Below, one piece after another: positions 6,690 through 13,842 of a DNA stretch of 19,320 nt; within the stretch, counting starts at the first letter, position 1; every line of letters begins with the position of its first letter. The translations under genes were made by a program, and so were the position numbers. The notes beneath the pieces are model-generated. The model ran no database searches and was not told where the DNA came from. It saw only the letters and a program-made list of their open reading frames with translations. This stretch comes from an uncultured archaeon (GTDB lineage: Archaea; Thermoproteota; Nitrososphaeria; Nitrososphaerales; CALBXV01). The DNA is taken from NCBI GenBank assembly GCA_937890045.1, contig CALBXV010000691.1, positions 1 to 19,320 on the forward strand. The letters are read 5' to 3'.

Positions 6690-9011
6690 CTAAACTGTTG
6701 TATTATCAGTAATTAGATCAATGAATCTGCTCAATATGATCCTATTGGTCTTAAATGCGTTGTTTTTCTTCATAAAATTCTGTGCCATTCTATGAGCTGT
6801 CATTTCTGGTTTTACATTAAGGTCTGCGTCAAAGTCCTTCTTTAAATCAGTTCCTCTAATAACATAATATTCATCATAACCACATTCTGTTTTAAAAAAC
6901 CATCCATCATTCTTTACTTTAGTAACCCACTTTTTAAAATATTCTTGACCTGCCGCATATGTAGCGTGTTTTTGTTTTGGAACATATCTCCACAATTGTC
7001 TATTATTAAAGTTGTTAAGAATGAAAAACCCAACTATATTAATCCCAAGACGTTCCTTTACGATATCCAAAAGTGCTGGAGTAAGAAAACCACCTCTACC
7101 AAAAAACCCACCTTTCATAATAAGATGATTTTTCTTAGTCTTTGTATCTTTAATATAATAATTAACATTATCTTTATACATTTCATCACGACTTTTCCTT
7201 CGAGCCGCCTCAGTATCTTTTGTAATATCATACCTATATACTGAACCACTTGCCTCGCCATCTGTTAAGAAAGTAACATGAACACATTGTAGATTATTAT
7301 CTTTTCGGAACTTACGAATAACATGCTCAGACAACATTATTGCACCGCACAATGGAGTACCATGAAGCTCATCTTCATTAGGACATGGATAATAATGAAA
7401 TCGATCATAGCTCGAGTATTGCATATTTTGTTGAAAACGATTTGCAAGGATACTCATATTCAACAAACCATTATTATAGTCTTTAGCATTCATACGACTT
7501 GACAGATAATTTCGCAATCGCACCCGACAATCTACAACCAGATCATTATGCTTATAATGAAATGAAATTTGTTTATCCGAATCATCCTCTGTAAAACTAT
7601 ATACTTCAAATGGAATATTTACTTTCTTACAAAAGAATGAAAGTTCTATAACCTGTTTGATACATCCAAAGATATTATCAGACATAGAACCAGACCAATC
7701 AATAATCATCACCAAACCATGATTCTTACCTTCTGGCATACGAACGCTCTTCTTAAAAACATCATCATTATACTTAGCAGAAAACAACTTGTTGGTATCT
7801 AAAACACCAGTTTTTGTAACCATTACTTTCTTATATACATCAGCTGCTTTCTTGCGTTCAAACTCCATAGCAATATGATTAACAGTCTTAATAGAATCCT
7901 TCTTAAACTTATTAAGAGTTGCTCGGCCCCTATCATAAACAGCTTTCTTGAGAGCATTAAACTTTTCATTATCCCAACAATCCCATTGCTTTGGATTTTT
8001 TTCTTTATCACCATAAAAATCATCAATATTCTTATGGACAACTTTATAATCAACTACGGCATCTTTCAAGTTAGCCTTATCTGGAATTGTTAAATAAAAA
8101 TTCTCAACTGTTTTATCAACCAAACCATCCAATCGTTCCTGAAAATATTCATAAGTAGTACTACGAACTGCGTCTTTTGAATGTTTGTTTTCTTCAGGTT
8201 CTGGAATACTATCAACCGGTTCTGGTTTAGATGAATCATCATTCATATATCTATCAAAAGCATCTTGATCTTCATCAATTGGTGTTTCTTCACCTTCACC
8301 TTCTGCCTTTTCTGTTTCATCTATATCGACATCACCATCTTCACTTTCACTTTCACCAGATTCCGTTTCATCAGATTCTTCAAAAACCCCCTCCATTTTT
8401 TCATCAGAAAATTGTGGTTTAGAATTTTCATCATCACCAGCTTGTTCTTCTTTCTCTTGTTCTTCCTTTGCATAAGAATAAATTTCTTCAGCAATTACTT
8501 CCACATCTGTAAAAGACTTTGCAACTTCTATCTTATCAATAAAAGATTGTTCAATATCATTAAACTCAATATTGACTGTGTTTGGAATTTTGAAAAAGAG
8601 ATTGATCTTATCCAAAATATTCATTCCAGAGATAGGTCGTTTAGATATACCAAAGAAATCTTTTTCAATAAGATGTTGGTAGCCAGAAAAGAATTGCTTT
8701 CTCAAACCCGGATATCGGTTCTTGACTAATTTTTCGATTCTTACATCTTCTAATATATTGATGCAAGCCTTGGAAGTTTTCTTGTAAGCTTTAGTCAATC
8801 GGTCTTGACTAGCAGGTGTGAATAATGCGTGGCCAACTTCATGACCTACAAGAAGATCATAAAGATGGTTTGGCATATCCTTCCATGTCGGAAGAATAAG
8901 CGTACGGCTCTTTACGTCAAAGTAAGCAGTCTCAACCTGTTGGTGCTGAACATCTAAATCCTCAGTTGCCAACAGTTTTGCCAACTTTTCTTTACTCTCA
9001 ATTTTCATCAT
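6690..9011 (-). CDS. HExxH metallopeptidase-like and VWA-domain protein, 773 aa (CobT-like)
   Basis: Three parts are visible, numbered from the ATG at 9011. The N-terminal domain carries GHEVGHALFTP, a zinc-peptidase HExxH site (57-61), with NILEDVRIE (85-93) about 27 residues later offering a third acidic ligand as in gluzincins. Residues about 183-280 are a low-complexity Glu/Asp/Ser linker. The C-terminal VWA domain has the metal-ion-adhesion motif DWSGSMSD (438-445) and a later FLTDGEASG strand-loop. The order (N-terminal domain, acidic linker, VWA) resembles CobT, the partner of CobS, and the CobS-like gene follows directly. I prefer the ATG at 9011 because GAGG lies nine bases upstream; the ATG at 9026 overlaps that site. 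Likely an AAA+-activated protease or chelatase-like remodeller; its substrate is unknown. Confidence 0.85.
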   Translation of the reverse strand: MMKIESKEKLAKLLATEDLDVQHQQVETAYFDVKSRTLILPTWKDMPNHLYDLLVGHEVGHALFTPASQDRLTKAYKKTSKACINILEDVRIEKLVKNRYPGLRKQFFSGYQHLIEKDFFGISKRPISGMNILDKINLFFKIPNTVNIEFNDIEQSFIDKIEVAKSFTDVEVIAEEIYSYAKEEQEKEEQAGDDENSKPQFSDEKMEGVFEESDETESGESESEDGDVDIDETEKAEGEGEETPIDEDQDAFDRYMNDDSSKPEPVDSIPEPEENKHSKDAVRSTTYEYFQERLDGLVDKTVENFYLTIPDKANLKDAVVDYKVVHKNIDDFYGDKEKNPKQWDCWDNEKFNALKKAVYDRGRATLNKFKKDSIKTVNHIAMEFERKKAADVYKKVMVTKTGVLDTNKLFSAKYNDDVFKKSVRMPEGKNHGLVMIIDWSGSMSDNIFGCIKQVIELSFFCKKVNIPFEVYSFTEDDSDKQISFHYKHNDLVVDCRVRLRNYLSSRMNAKDYNNGLLNMSILANRFQQNMQYSSYDRFHYYPCPNEDELHGTPLCGAIMLSEHVIRKFRKDNNLQCVHVTFLTDGEASGSVYRYDITKDTEAARRKSRDEMYKDNVNYYIKDTKTKKNHLIMKGGFFGRGGFLTPALLDIVKERLGINIVGFFILNNFNNRQLWRYVPKQKHATYAAGQEYFKKWVTKVKNDGWFFKTECGYDEYYVIRGTDLKKDFDADLNVKPEMTAHRMAQNFMKKNNAFKTNRIILSRFIDLITDNTTV

Positions 9012-9040
9012 ATAAAATTTCCTCATTAAATTATGTAACT

Positions 9041-9069
9041 ATTATCTCATAATAGAGGAACTTATACAA
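9041..9069 (-). promoter_or_regulatory. Promoter P3, TTGTAT-17-GATAAT
   Basis: Leftward -35 TTGTAT (9069-9064) within TTCCTTGTAT, 17-base spacer, -10 GATAAT (9046-9041), followed by AGTTA in place of AGTAG. It stands upstream of the HExxH/VWA gene and downstream of the Hsp20 terminator. Confidence 0.72.
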
Positions 9070-9138
9070 GGAAAAAGATAGCCTGTAAGTTGTTGTATTT
9101 AAAGAAGTTATAAAGATATTTGTAACTCGTTGTAAAAT

Positions 9139-9170
9139 AAGGGGTTACAGATTTGTGTCCATAACCCCTT
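9139..9170 (-). terminator. Rho-independent-like terminator after hsp20
   Basis: AAGGGGTTA (9139-9147) pairs perfectly with TAACCCCTT (9162-9170) around a 14-base loop. Reading leftward, the stem is followed by ATTTTA, a short T-rich tract. It starts 17 bases past the hsp20 stop codon and separates this unit from promoter P3. AT pairs on both flanks could extend the stem, so it might also act in the other direction. Confidence 0.7.
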
Positions 9171-9186
9171 TATTTACAAGTACTTA

Positions 9187-9612
9187 TCACTTAATGTCTA
9201 TCGTTTTGCCCTTATTTGGCTCTTTCTTTGGTAAAACGATATACAAAATACCTTCTTTCATCTCAGCTGTTACTTTGTCAGCATTGACGCCTCTTGGAAA
9301 ATTACGGAAAGACTGATCCGTTTTTACACCATAAAACTGAGAATCTGAATCAGATACCTCTTTCTTACATTTGATAGAAAGTGTACCATCTTTGAATGTA
9401 AGATCAATATCTTTCTTAGTCATTCCTGGCATAACAATATCCAATGTATAAGAATTATCAGTTTCATTCCAACGATACTTATTAGTTGGTCTATGTCCTA
9501 CACTAGTAGTCCACGGGTCATTATTCATAAGATAGTTGTCAAAACGATCCCAGTTTGTCCATGTAGGAAAGATGTCATTAAAAAGGTCATTGTGTTTAAT
9601 TAAACTAGTCAT
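9187..9612 (-). CDS. hsp20: Small heat-shock protein Hsp20 (alpha-crystallin family)
   Basis: A 141-residue ATP-independent holdase chaperone. The short N-terminal arm is aromatic-rich (DLFNDIFPTWTNWDRF). The alpha-crystallin domain spans about residues 43-137, with the family-typical YTLDIVMPGMTKKDID strand and KEGILYIVLPKKE (the G-x-L signature). The tail ends in an I-x-I motif (TIDIK), which in this family docks neighbouring dimers. Hsp20 is a frequent gene of marine T4-like phages, where a role in assembly or stress during infection is presumed. It is its own transcription unit: a consensus promoter at 9656-9684, GGAG eight bases before the ATG, and a terminator at 9139-9170. Confidence 0.93.
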   Translation of the reverse strand: MTSLIKHNDLFNDIFPTWTNWDRFDNYLMNNDPWTTSVGHRPTNKYRWNETDNSYTLDIVMPGMTKKDIDLTFKDGTLSIKCKKEVSDSDSQFYGVKTDQSFRNFPRGVNADKVTAEMKEGILYIVLPKKEPNKGKTIDIK

Positions 9613-9655
9613 TTTTTATACTCCATTTAAATTATTATTATATGCTACTATAGAT

Positions 9656-9684
9656 ATTATAAGATTTGAATATCCACTTGTCAA
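9656..9684 (-). promoter_or_regulatory. Consensus sigma70-type promoter of hsp20
   Basis: Leftward TTGACA (9684-9679), 17-base spacer and TATAAT (9661-9656): both hexamers are perfect and the spacing is optimal. It differs from the TTGTAT promoters at the -35 but shares the CCTTG run-in and an ATAGTAG element a few bases downstream of the -10. Strong early expression by host RNA polymerase is expected. Confidence 0.85.
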
Positions 9685-9690
9685 GGTTTA

Positions 9691-9864
9691 TTAAAAAAAA
9701 TTAATTTTTCCCGTACAACTGGGTTTAGTGCTTTCTTTAATACATGGTATTTTTCCTTTACCTACAAGATGATCTATCGGCCACCACTTAAACGGATCAA
9801 TAATAAAAAATAAACCAAATAAAAGAGTAGTAATCATTGTAGCATATATCATTTTTTTAACCAT
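9691..9864 (-). CDS. Small membrane-anchored protein, 57 aa
   Basis: Begins MVKKMIYATM and runs into a hydrophobic span at about residues 5-25 (TTLLFGLFFIIDPF), followed by about 30 polar residues with two Cys (at PCIKESTKPSC) and several Lys. The Lys at residues 3-4 before the span predict that the C-terminal part is periplasmic, where the Cys pair could form a disulfide. The ATG at 9864 shares bases with the upstream stop (TAATG). An extended start at TTG 9876 is less likely. It follows a lipoprotein gene, so a spanin-like pair was considered, but the periplasmic part is short and has no coiled coil. Family not recognised. Confidence 0.6.
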   Translation of the reverse strand: MVKKMIYATMITTLLFGLFFIIDPFKWWPIDHLVGKGKIPCIKESTKPSCTGKINFF

Positions 9865-10058
9865 TATAGATTCCAACCAAGACCTATTCTAAAACTATCA
9901 ATTGTAGAATGTCCATCATAATCATCTCTTTCGTCTAAATTAATTCCCATATGCATACGAAGTTGATCAGGTGTTAAAATTTGTGAACTAGTTCTACTAG
10001 GTCTTTCAGAAGCACATCCAACAAACACTAGCATCATTAATACTGCTATAAATTTCAT
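9864..10058 (-). CDS. Predicted small lipoprotein, 64 aa
   Basis: The N terminus MKFIAVLMMLVFVGC is a short signal peptide ending in a lipobox-like FVGC, so Cys15 is the predicted lipidation site. The position -3 Phe is unusual but tolerated. The mature part of about 50 residues is polar (SERPSRTSSQILTPDQLRMH) and ends in RIGLGWNL, a beta-like terminus. The start overlaps the FmdB-like stop (ATGA), with a strong GAGGAG site, and the stop overlaps the next start (TAATG). Membrane-anchored periplasmic or outer-membrane protein of unknown role. Confidence 0.65.
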   Translation of the reverse strand: MKFIAVLMMLVFVGCASERPSRTSSQILTPDQLRMHMGINLDERDDYDGHSTIDSFRIGLGWNL

Positions 10059-10267
10059 TCCTCTTTCTCCTCTTTTTTTATTGTCTTACTACTATATCCA
10101 TCCTTATACCAACCGCCACCTTTCAACTGAAAAGAAGATAAATCGAGTATTCGACTACATGACTCTTTACATTGAGGACATATCAACTTAACATCTCTTT
10201 GTTTTATACTTCTCATATTTTCATAAACTTCATCACATTGTTCACAATGATAACTATATAAAGGCAT
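10055..10267 (-). CDS. FmdB-family zinc-ribbon protein, 70 aa
   Basis: Begins MPLYSYHCEQCDEVYENMRS, the typical start of the FmdB/CxxC regulatory-protein family, with zinc ligands C8, C11, C30 and C33. The tail includes LKGGGWYKDGYS, also common in the family, and ends in Lys/Glu-rich residues. These small proteins occur in many bacteria and phages; their molecular function is poorly defined. The gene is locked between neighbours by TAATG and ATGA overlaps, suggesting coupled translation with the PDZ-like and lipoprotein genes. Confidence 0.85.
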   Translation of the reverse strand: MPLYSYHCEQCDEVYENMRSIKQRDVKLICPQCKESCSRILDLSSFQLKGGGWYKDGYSSKTIKKEEKEE

Positions 10268-10638
10268 TATTTTAATTCCGAATAATTTGGTGGGAAAAAT
10301 ACATTATGTTTCAAATTTATTTGATTCAATGTAATCTTCCCATCTTTTTTTAATATTTTAAACTTGGGTTCATCATTGGGCATTAATGCCATCAAATTAT
10401 ATATTGTAATATCTTTTCCATTCATTTCTAAAATAATGTCCCCTTTATGAATACTCCATCTTCTAAAGGCACTCAACTTTCTAACATCTGTTATTATAAA
10501 ATCACCATTAGAATTTTCTATTACTGTAATTTTTAAATTACTTAAATATATTGGTGCGAAATCCATAACAACTCTATTCGGCCATGCATATGCATATGAA
10601 TTAAATGCTAACAACAATATGATAATTAAATATTTCAT
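10267..10638 (-). CDS. Exported PDZ-like domain protein, 123 aa
   Basis: A signal peptide (MKYLIIILLLAFNSYAYA, cleavage after AYA) precedes one domain. Residues about 46-106 look like a PDZ fold of the periplasmic protease/secretin type: SIHKGDIILEMNGKDIT, then a helix (NLMALMPNDE) and the strand pair FKILKKDGKITL. No protease domain is attached, so it may be a peptide-binding adaptor in the periplasm. Its start codon and leader derive from the duplicated gp46 3' end (10633-10686), meaning its translation start looks copied from, or ancestral to, that of the DUF7220-like gene. It is linked to the FmdB-like gene by TAATG. Confidence 0.65.
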   Translation of the reverse strand: MKYLIIILLLAFNSYAYAWPNRVVMDFAPIYLSNLKITVIENSNGDFIITDVRKLSAFRRWSIHKGDIILEMNGKDITIYNLMALMPNDEPKFKILKKDGKITLNQINLKHNVFFPPNYSELK

Positions 10639-10686
10639 TCTCTGGTTACCTGTGTGAAGTTTTTAACTTTTTCTACTATTAACTTA
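10633..10686 (-). repeat. Direct repeat copy B: remnant of the gene 46 3' end
   Basis: This 54-base stretch matches 10892-10945 at 50 positions, offset 259 bases. Read leftward it still encodes KLIVEKVKNFTQVTRE and a stop, the same as the last residues of gp46 except Arg for Gln. It begins two bases after the DUF7220-like stop codon and ends in the ATGAAA start of the PDZ-like gene. It is not translated as part of a larger protein; it is a scar of duplication. Confidence 0.92.
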
Positions 10687-10687
10687 A

Positions 10688-10897
10688 TTACTTTCCCCGA
10701 TTAAAACATCTTCGTACAATATACACTCTAATAATAGATGTAACAGTCAATATCATTACTATCTGAACATTCTGAAATAAAGTAATCTCTATATCATACA
10801 AAGGAAAAATTAACAACTGTACAGCAAGAGCCACAAAGAAACCAGATATAACTGTGGTAAACGATTCTATCAAACTCTGAAATTTACTCTGTTTCAT
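10688..10897 (-). CDS. DUF7220-like small membrane protein, 69 aa
   Basis: Two predicted membrane spans: residues about 12-32 (FTTVISGFFVALAVQLLIFP) and about 44-60 (VQIVMILTVTSIIRVYI), then a basic tail (VRRCFNRGK). The pattern of an N-terminal ESFTTVISGFFVA, a central FPLYDIEITLFQN and SIIRVYIVRRCF matches, from memory, the DUF7220 family of phage and plasmid membrane proteins of unknown function. The start overlaps the gp46 stop (ATGA). The gene plus one copy of the gp46 tail forms a 259-base unit bounded by the direct repeats, strongly suggesting it was inserted between gp46 and the PDZ-like gene. Confidence 0.75.
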   Translation of the reverse strand: MKQSKFQSLIESFTTVISGFFVALAVQLLIFPLYDIEITLFQNVQIVMILTVTSIIRVYIVRRCFNRGK

Positions 10898-10945
10898 TCT
10901 TGTGTTACCTGTGTAAAGTTTTTAACTTTTTCTACTATTAACTTA
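10892..10945 (-). repeat. Direct repeat copy A: gene 46 C-terminal codons
   Basis: The in-gene copy of the 54-base repeat, covering the gp46 end (KLIVEKVKNFTQVTQE, stop) and the overlapping ATGAAA start of the DUF7220-like gene. Compared with copy B, one change is synonymous (TTT/TTC for Phe) and three clustered changes alter the Thr codon wobble base and Gln to Arg. Confidence 0.92.
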
Positions 10946-12594
10946 TCTGGAAACTTATCATCAAGTATATCCAACTTATGTGATATGATAAATAAATTAG
11001 TGTTCTTCAATATGTTAAACAACTTCATCAAATCATCCACACCAGCTTGGTCTAAGCTCGCATCAAACACTTCATCTAATATAAGAAGATTCACATTAAC
11101 AGAATTTCTCATAGATGCTATATCTCGCCATGTCAATAACAAAGCTATATCAATACGTTTTTTCTCTCCTTCTGAAAAAGAATAATAAGAAAACTGATCC
11201 CTATGTCTGCTCTTAATGGTTTCTTGAAAATTCTCATCCAATTGAAAATTCACAAAGAAATCCATATCCTTAAGATAATCATTTACATGCTTATTAATAA
11301 CTGGTAAATACTTCTTAATAATTCGTGTTTTGATACCAGTATCATTCAATATATTACTCAATACATCATAATAAAATTTCTGTTCTACATATTGAAACCT
11401 TGTAGATTTAGAATCTTCAAATTCCTTATGCAATACATTCATAGATTCTTTTTTAATCTCAACTTGAAAAGATTCTAAATCAGAACTTAACTTATGTATA
11501 AAAGAATTATGAGCCTGAATATTACTTAACTTTTGTACTACCTGTGTTTCTTCTTTTTGTATCTTTTGAGTACACTTGGATATCTCTCCTAACCTATTAT
11601 ATACTTTTGTGACTTCCTTTTCAATCTGACCCAGACCATAATTCATTTCATCAATACCCTTGTCAACTTCTTTCAACTTACCCTCTTTAAATTCTTCATC
11701 AATATCCTGCTCACAAGTTGGACAGTTTTCTTTATCCTCAAAGAACTTTTTATCTCTGGTAAACTTTCTCAGGTTCTTTGCTATCTGTGAACGATAATTA
11801 TCCAGCTCTTGGTTTTTCTTTTCAACGGAAGTCTTATCTTTAATAGACTTGAAAAGTATATCAACTGTTTTCTGATGATTATCTATCTCTTTATTTAGTC
11901 TTGCAATTTCTCGTTCTGTTTCTTTAATCTTATCCAAATCAGATTTACGTTTCTGTTCAGATTCTTCTTCCATAGCTTTCAAATGTTTTTCCTGTAATGT
12001 AATCTTTTCTTGAAGAAGTTTAATCTCATAATCCAACTCATTCATTTCTTCTTTCAATGTTAATGATCTATCTTTTAATAGAGTTTTCATTACAGAGAAT
12101 ATACCAATGTCCAATATATCTTCGATAATGATTCTTCTATCATTAGCTGTTAGTTGCATAAATGGAACAAATGAAGCAGAACCTAATACAACAATCTGTG
12201 TGAATGATTTAAAATTTAGCTTCAGTACTTTTTCTTCAAGATACTTTTGATAGTCCATAGACTTAGCATCTTGATTAATTAAGATATCGTTATGATAAAT
12301 CTCAAACAGATTGGGTTTGATACCACGGCGTACTTTCCATTCAGCCGTACCAACAGAAAATTCAATCTCTGTTAAAGTATCTCTCTCATTAACAGAATTG
12401 ACTAGTTGGCCTTTATTAACTTTTTTGAATGGTTTTCCAAATAAAGAAAAAGTAATAGCATCAATCAAAGTAGATTTACCAGCACCATTTTTACCAACAA
12501 CCAACATCATTGCTTCTTGGTCTAGTTTTACTTCAATAAATCTATTACCAGTTGCGAGGAAGTTTTTCCATCTAACAGTTTTCAATCGAATCAT
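10894..12594 (-). CDS. 46: Recombination nuclease ATPase subunit gp46 (Rad50/SbcC-like)
   Basis: SMC-like ATPase that partners gp47 to resect DNA ends for T4-type recombination-dependent replication and host DNA breakdown. Motifs in order: Walker A GKNGAGKST (34-42), long coiled coil about 175-400, interrupted by the zinc-hook CPTC (291-294), ABC signature FSEGEKKR (473-480), Walker B LLILDEVFD (503-511) and the H-loop in FIISHK (535-540). The 566-residue length is close to T4 gp46 (560). The start lies three bases after the gp47 stop, as expected for a co-translated complex. Its 3' end is duplicated 259 bases downstream around a small membrane gene. Confidence 0.96.
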   Translation of the reverse strand: MIRLKTVRWKNFLATGNRFIEVKLDQEAMMLVVGKNGAGKSTLIDAITFSLFGKPFKKVNKGQLVNSVNERDTLTEIEFSVGTAEWKVRRGIKPNLFEIYHNDILINQDAKSMDYQKYLEEKVLKLNFKSFTQIVVLGSASFVPFMQLTANDRRIIIEDILDIGIFSVMKTLLKDRSLTLKEEMNELDYEIKLLQEKITLQEKHLKAMEEESEQKRKSDLDKIKETEREIARLNKEIDNHQKTVDILFKSIKDKTSVEKKNQELDNYRSQIAKNLRKFTRDKKFFEDKENCPTCEQDIDEEFKEGKLKEVDKGIDEMNYGLGQIEKEVTKVYNRLGEISKCTQKIQKEETQVVQKLSNIQAHNSFIHKLSSDLESFQVEIKKESMNVLHKEFEDSKSTRFQYVEQKFYYDVLSNILNDTGIKTRIIKKYLPVINKHVNDYLKDMDFFVNFQLDENFQETIKSRHRDQFSYYSFSEGEKKRIDIALLLTWRDIASMRNSVNVNLLILDEVFDASLDQAGVDDLMKLFNILKNTNLFIISHKLDILDDKFPDKLIVEKVKNFTQVTQE

Positions 12595-12597
12595 AAT

Positions 12598-13680
12598 TTA
12601 CTCATCAGTATTTAATGCCTCATCGTACAAGATTTGTAATAGCCTCTTTACTTTATTTCGTTCCACACGTTTCTCATGGTCTATTGGCATATTATCCACA
12701 TACTCCTCAAGAAACGTAGCTGTGTTACCAACCTCTACATCTTCACCTTCTTCTAGGTTTGAATACCTGGCAGTATATTCAGACAAGTCCTCCAGTATGA
12801 TTAAGTCTGTAGGATTTGATTTATACATTCTATCAAGAAAAGATTCAAACTCTGGTATCTTAGTTTTATTTTCTACAATAAGTTTGACTATCTTATCTGT
12901 ATAGAAGCTAGTATCTAATGACCTAAAATTATTCTCCCAATTCTCATCATCATAATATATCTTTTCAAACAAACGATAATCATTCTTTATAAACTCAATC
13001 TCTCTGGTTTCTGTATCAAAGATATGAAATCCTTTTGGGTCATCATAATCATTCCATGTTATTTCATATGGAGCTCCAAGATAATGTATGTTGCCCTGAC
13101 TTGACCTATGATGGTAATGTCCAGAAGCAACAAACTCATAACGATTAAAGATACTTGGTTTCAATCCAGTACCAGCTACATAGTTTTTGTACATAGCAAA
13201 CCCCTCAACTTCCAAATGTCCAAAGGCAACTTGTGATTTAGAGTTCTTGATAAACTCCATTGTCTTCTCATAGTTCTCAGAGTTTATCCAAGGAATCAAA
13301 TCAATATATGTACCGTCTAATGTTATTGTAGTTGGTGATGGATATGTGTTAACATTTTCATAATGTCCATAGAGTAATTCAGAACTATTAACATTATTAG
13401 TATTTCTATAATATGTGGAGTGGTTACCTACAATAGAATATAATGTAATACCACATTTATTTAAATTATCAAAATAAAATTTGCGTACCTGATCTAATAT
13501 AGCAAAGTTGACATACTTTCTACGGTCAAAGGTATCACCTAGGTCTATTACTGTTTTAATATTGTTTGCTAGCAAGTAAGGGAAAAATTGTTTAGTATAG
13601 AATTTTTCTATATAATCATTAAACGATTTACTATCACTCTTGCCACCAAAATGTTGGTCGCCTATCAATGCTATCTTCAC
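12598..13680 (-). CDS. 47: Recombination nuclease subunit gp47 (Mre11/SbcD-like)
   Basis: Metallophosphoesterase nuclease of the gp46/gp47 complex. Metal-binding motifs, numbered from the chosen start: GDQHFGG (7-13), DLGDTFDRR (46-54), GNHS (85-88), GHLEVEG (154-160) and GHYHHRS (187-193), all intact. I choose GTG at 13680: it overlaps the stop of the upstream zinc-ribbon gene as GTGA, has GGGAG upstream, and gives MKIALIGDQHFGG, just like the T4 gp47 N terminus. The longer ATG start at 13698 lacks a ribosome site and adds six residues inside the upstream gene. Length 360 versus 339 in T4. Confidence 0.95.
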   Translation of the reverse strand: MKIALIGDQHFGGKSDSKSFNDYIEKFYTKQFFPYLLANNIKTVIDLGDTFDRRKYVNFAILDQVRKFYFDNLNKCGITLYSIVGNHSTYYRNTNNVNSSELLYGHYENVNTYPSPTTITLDGTYIDLIPWINSENYEKTMEFIKNSKSQVAFGHLEVEGFAMYKNYVAGTGLKPSIFNRYEFVASGHYHHRSSQGNIHYLGAPYEITWNDYDDPKGFHIFDTETREIEFIKNDYRLFEKIYYDDENWENNFRSLDTSFYTDKIVKLIVENKTKIPEFESFLDRMYKSNPTDLIILEDLSEYTARYSNLEEGEDVEVGNTATFLEEYVDNMPIDHEKRVERNKVKRLLQILYDEALNTDE

Positions 13681-13829
13681 TTGTATTTTTTCTCCCATTT
13701 ATAATGACATCTTGTACATTCAAAAACTTGTATTGCTTTTCCATCTGAACCATGTTTTACATCAAAACTACAATCTGTAAATACATAATCTGGTTCATAC
13801 TCTTTGCACTTTGGACATTCTTGAAACAT
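13677..13829 (-). CDS. Small zinc-ribbon protein, 50 aa
   Basis: Starts at ATG 13829 and has two CxxC knuckles, CPKC (5-8) and CTRC (38-41), separated by 29 residues, typical of a zinc ribbon such as those in TFIIS-like or phage regulatory proteins. The end is basic (HYKWEKKYK). The stop overlaps the GTG start of gp47 (GTGA), so it probably feeds ribosomes to gp47. The ribosome site upstream of its own ATG is weak. The fold is clear from the spacing; the role is unknown. Confidence 0.7.
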   Translation of the reverse strand: MFQECPKCKEYEPDYVFTDCSFDVKHGSDGKAIQVFECTRCHYKWEKKYK

Positions 13830-13842
13830 TAATATGTTATAA

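Noticed and set aside
8231..8729. Plus-strand open frames opposite the VWA gene rich in Phe, His, Leu or Ile
   Set aside because: They are mirror translations of the acidic Glu/Asp/Ser linker and adjoining part of the minus-strand gene; no ribosome sites and biased composition.
9691..9720. AT-only inverted repeat and T-run after the 57-aa gene as a terminator
   Set aside because: The stem would be made only of A-T pairs; too weak to call, although transcription may well weaken here before the hsp20 promoter.
9691..10058. Lipoprotein and membrane peptide as an outer/inner spanin pair
   Set aside because: The membrane peptide has only about 30 periplasmic residues without a coiled coil and the gene order is reversed relative to usual spanins; no endolysin or holin nearby.
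12311..12904. 197-codon plus-strand frame spanning the gp46/gp47 junction
   Set aside because: It lies fully opposite two well-supported genes with conserved motifs and shows no domain of its own.
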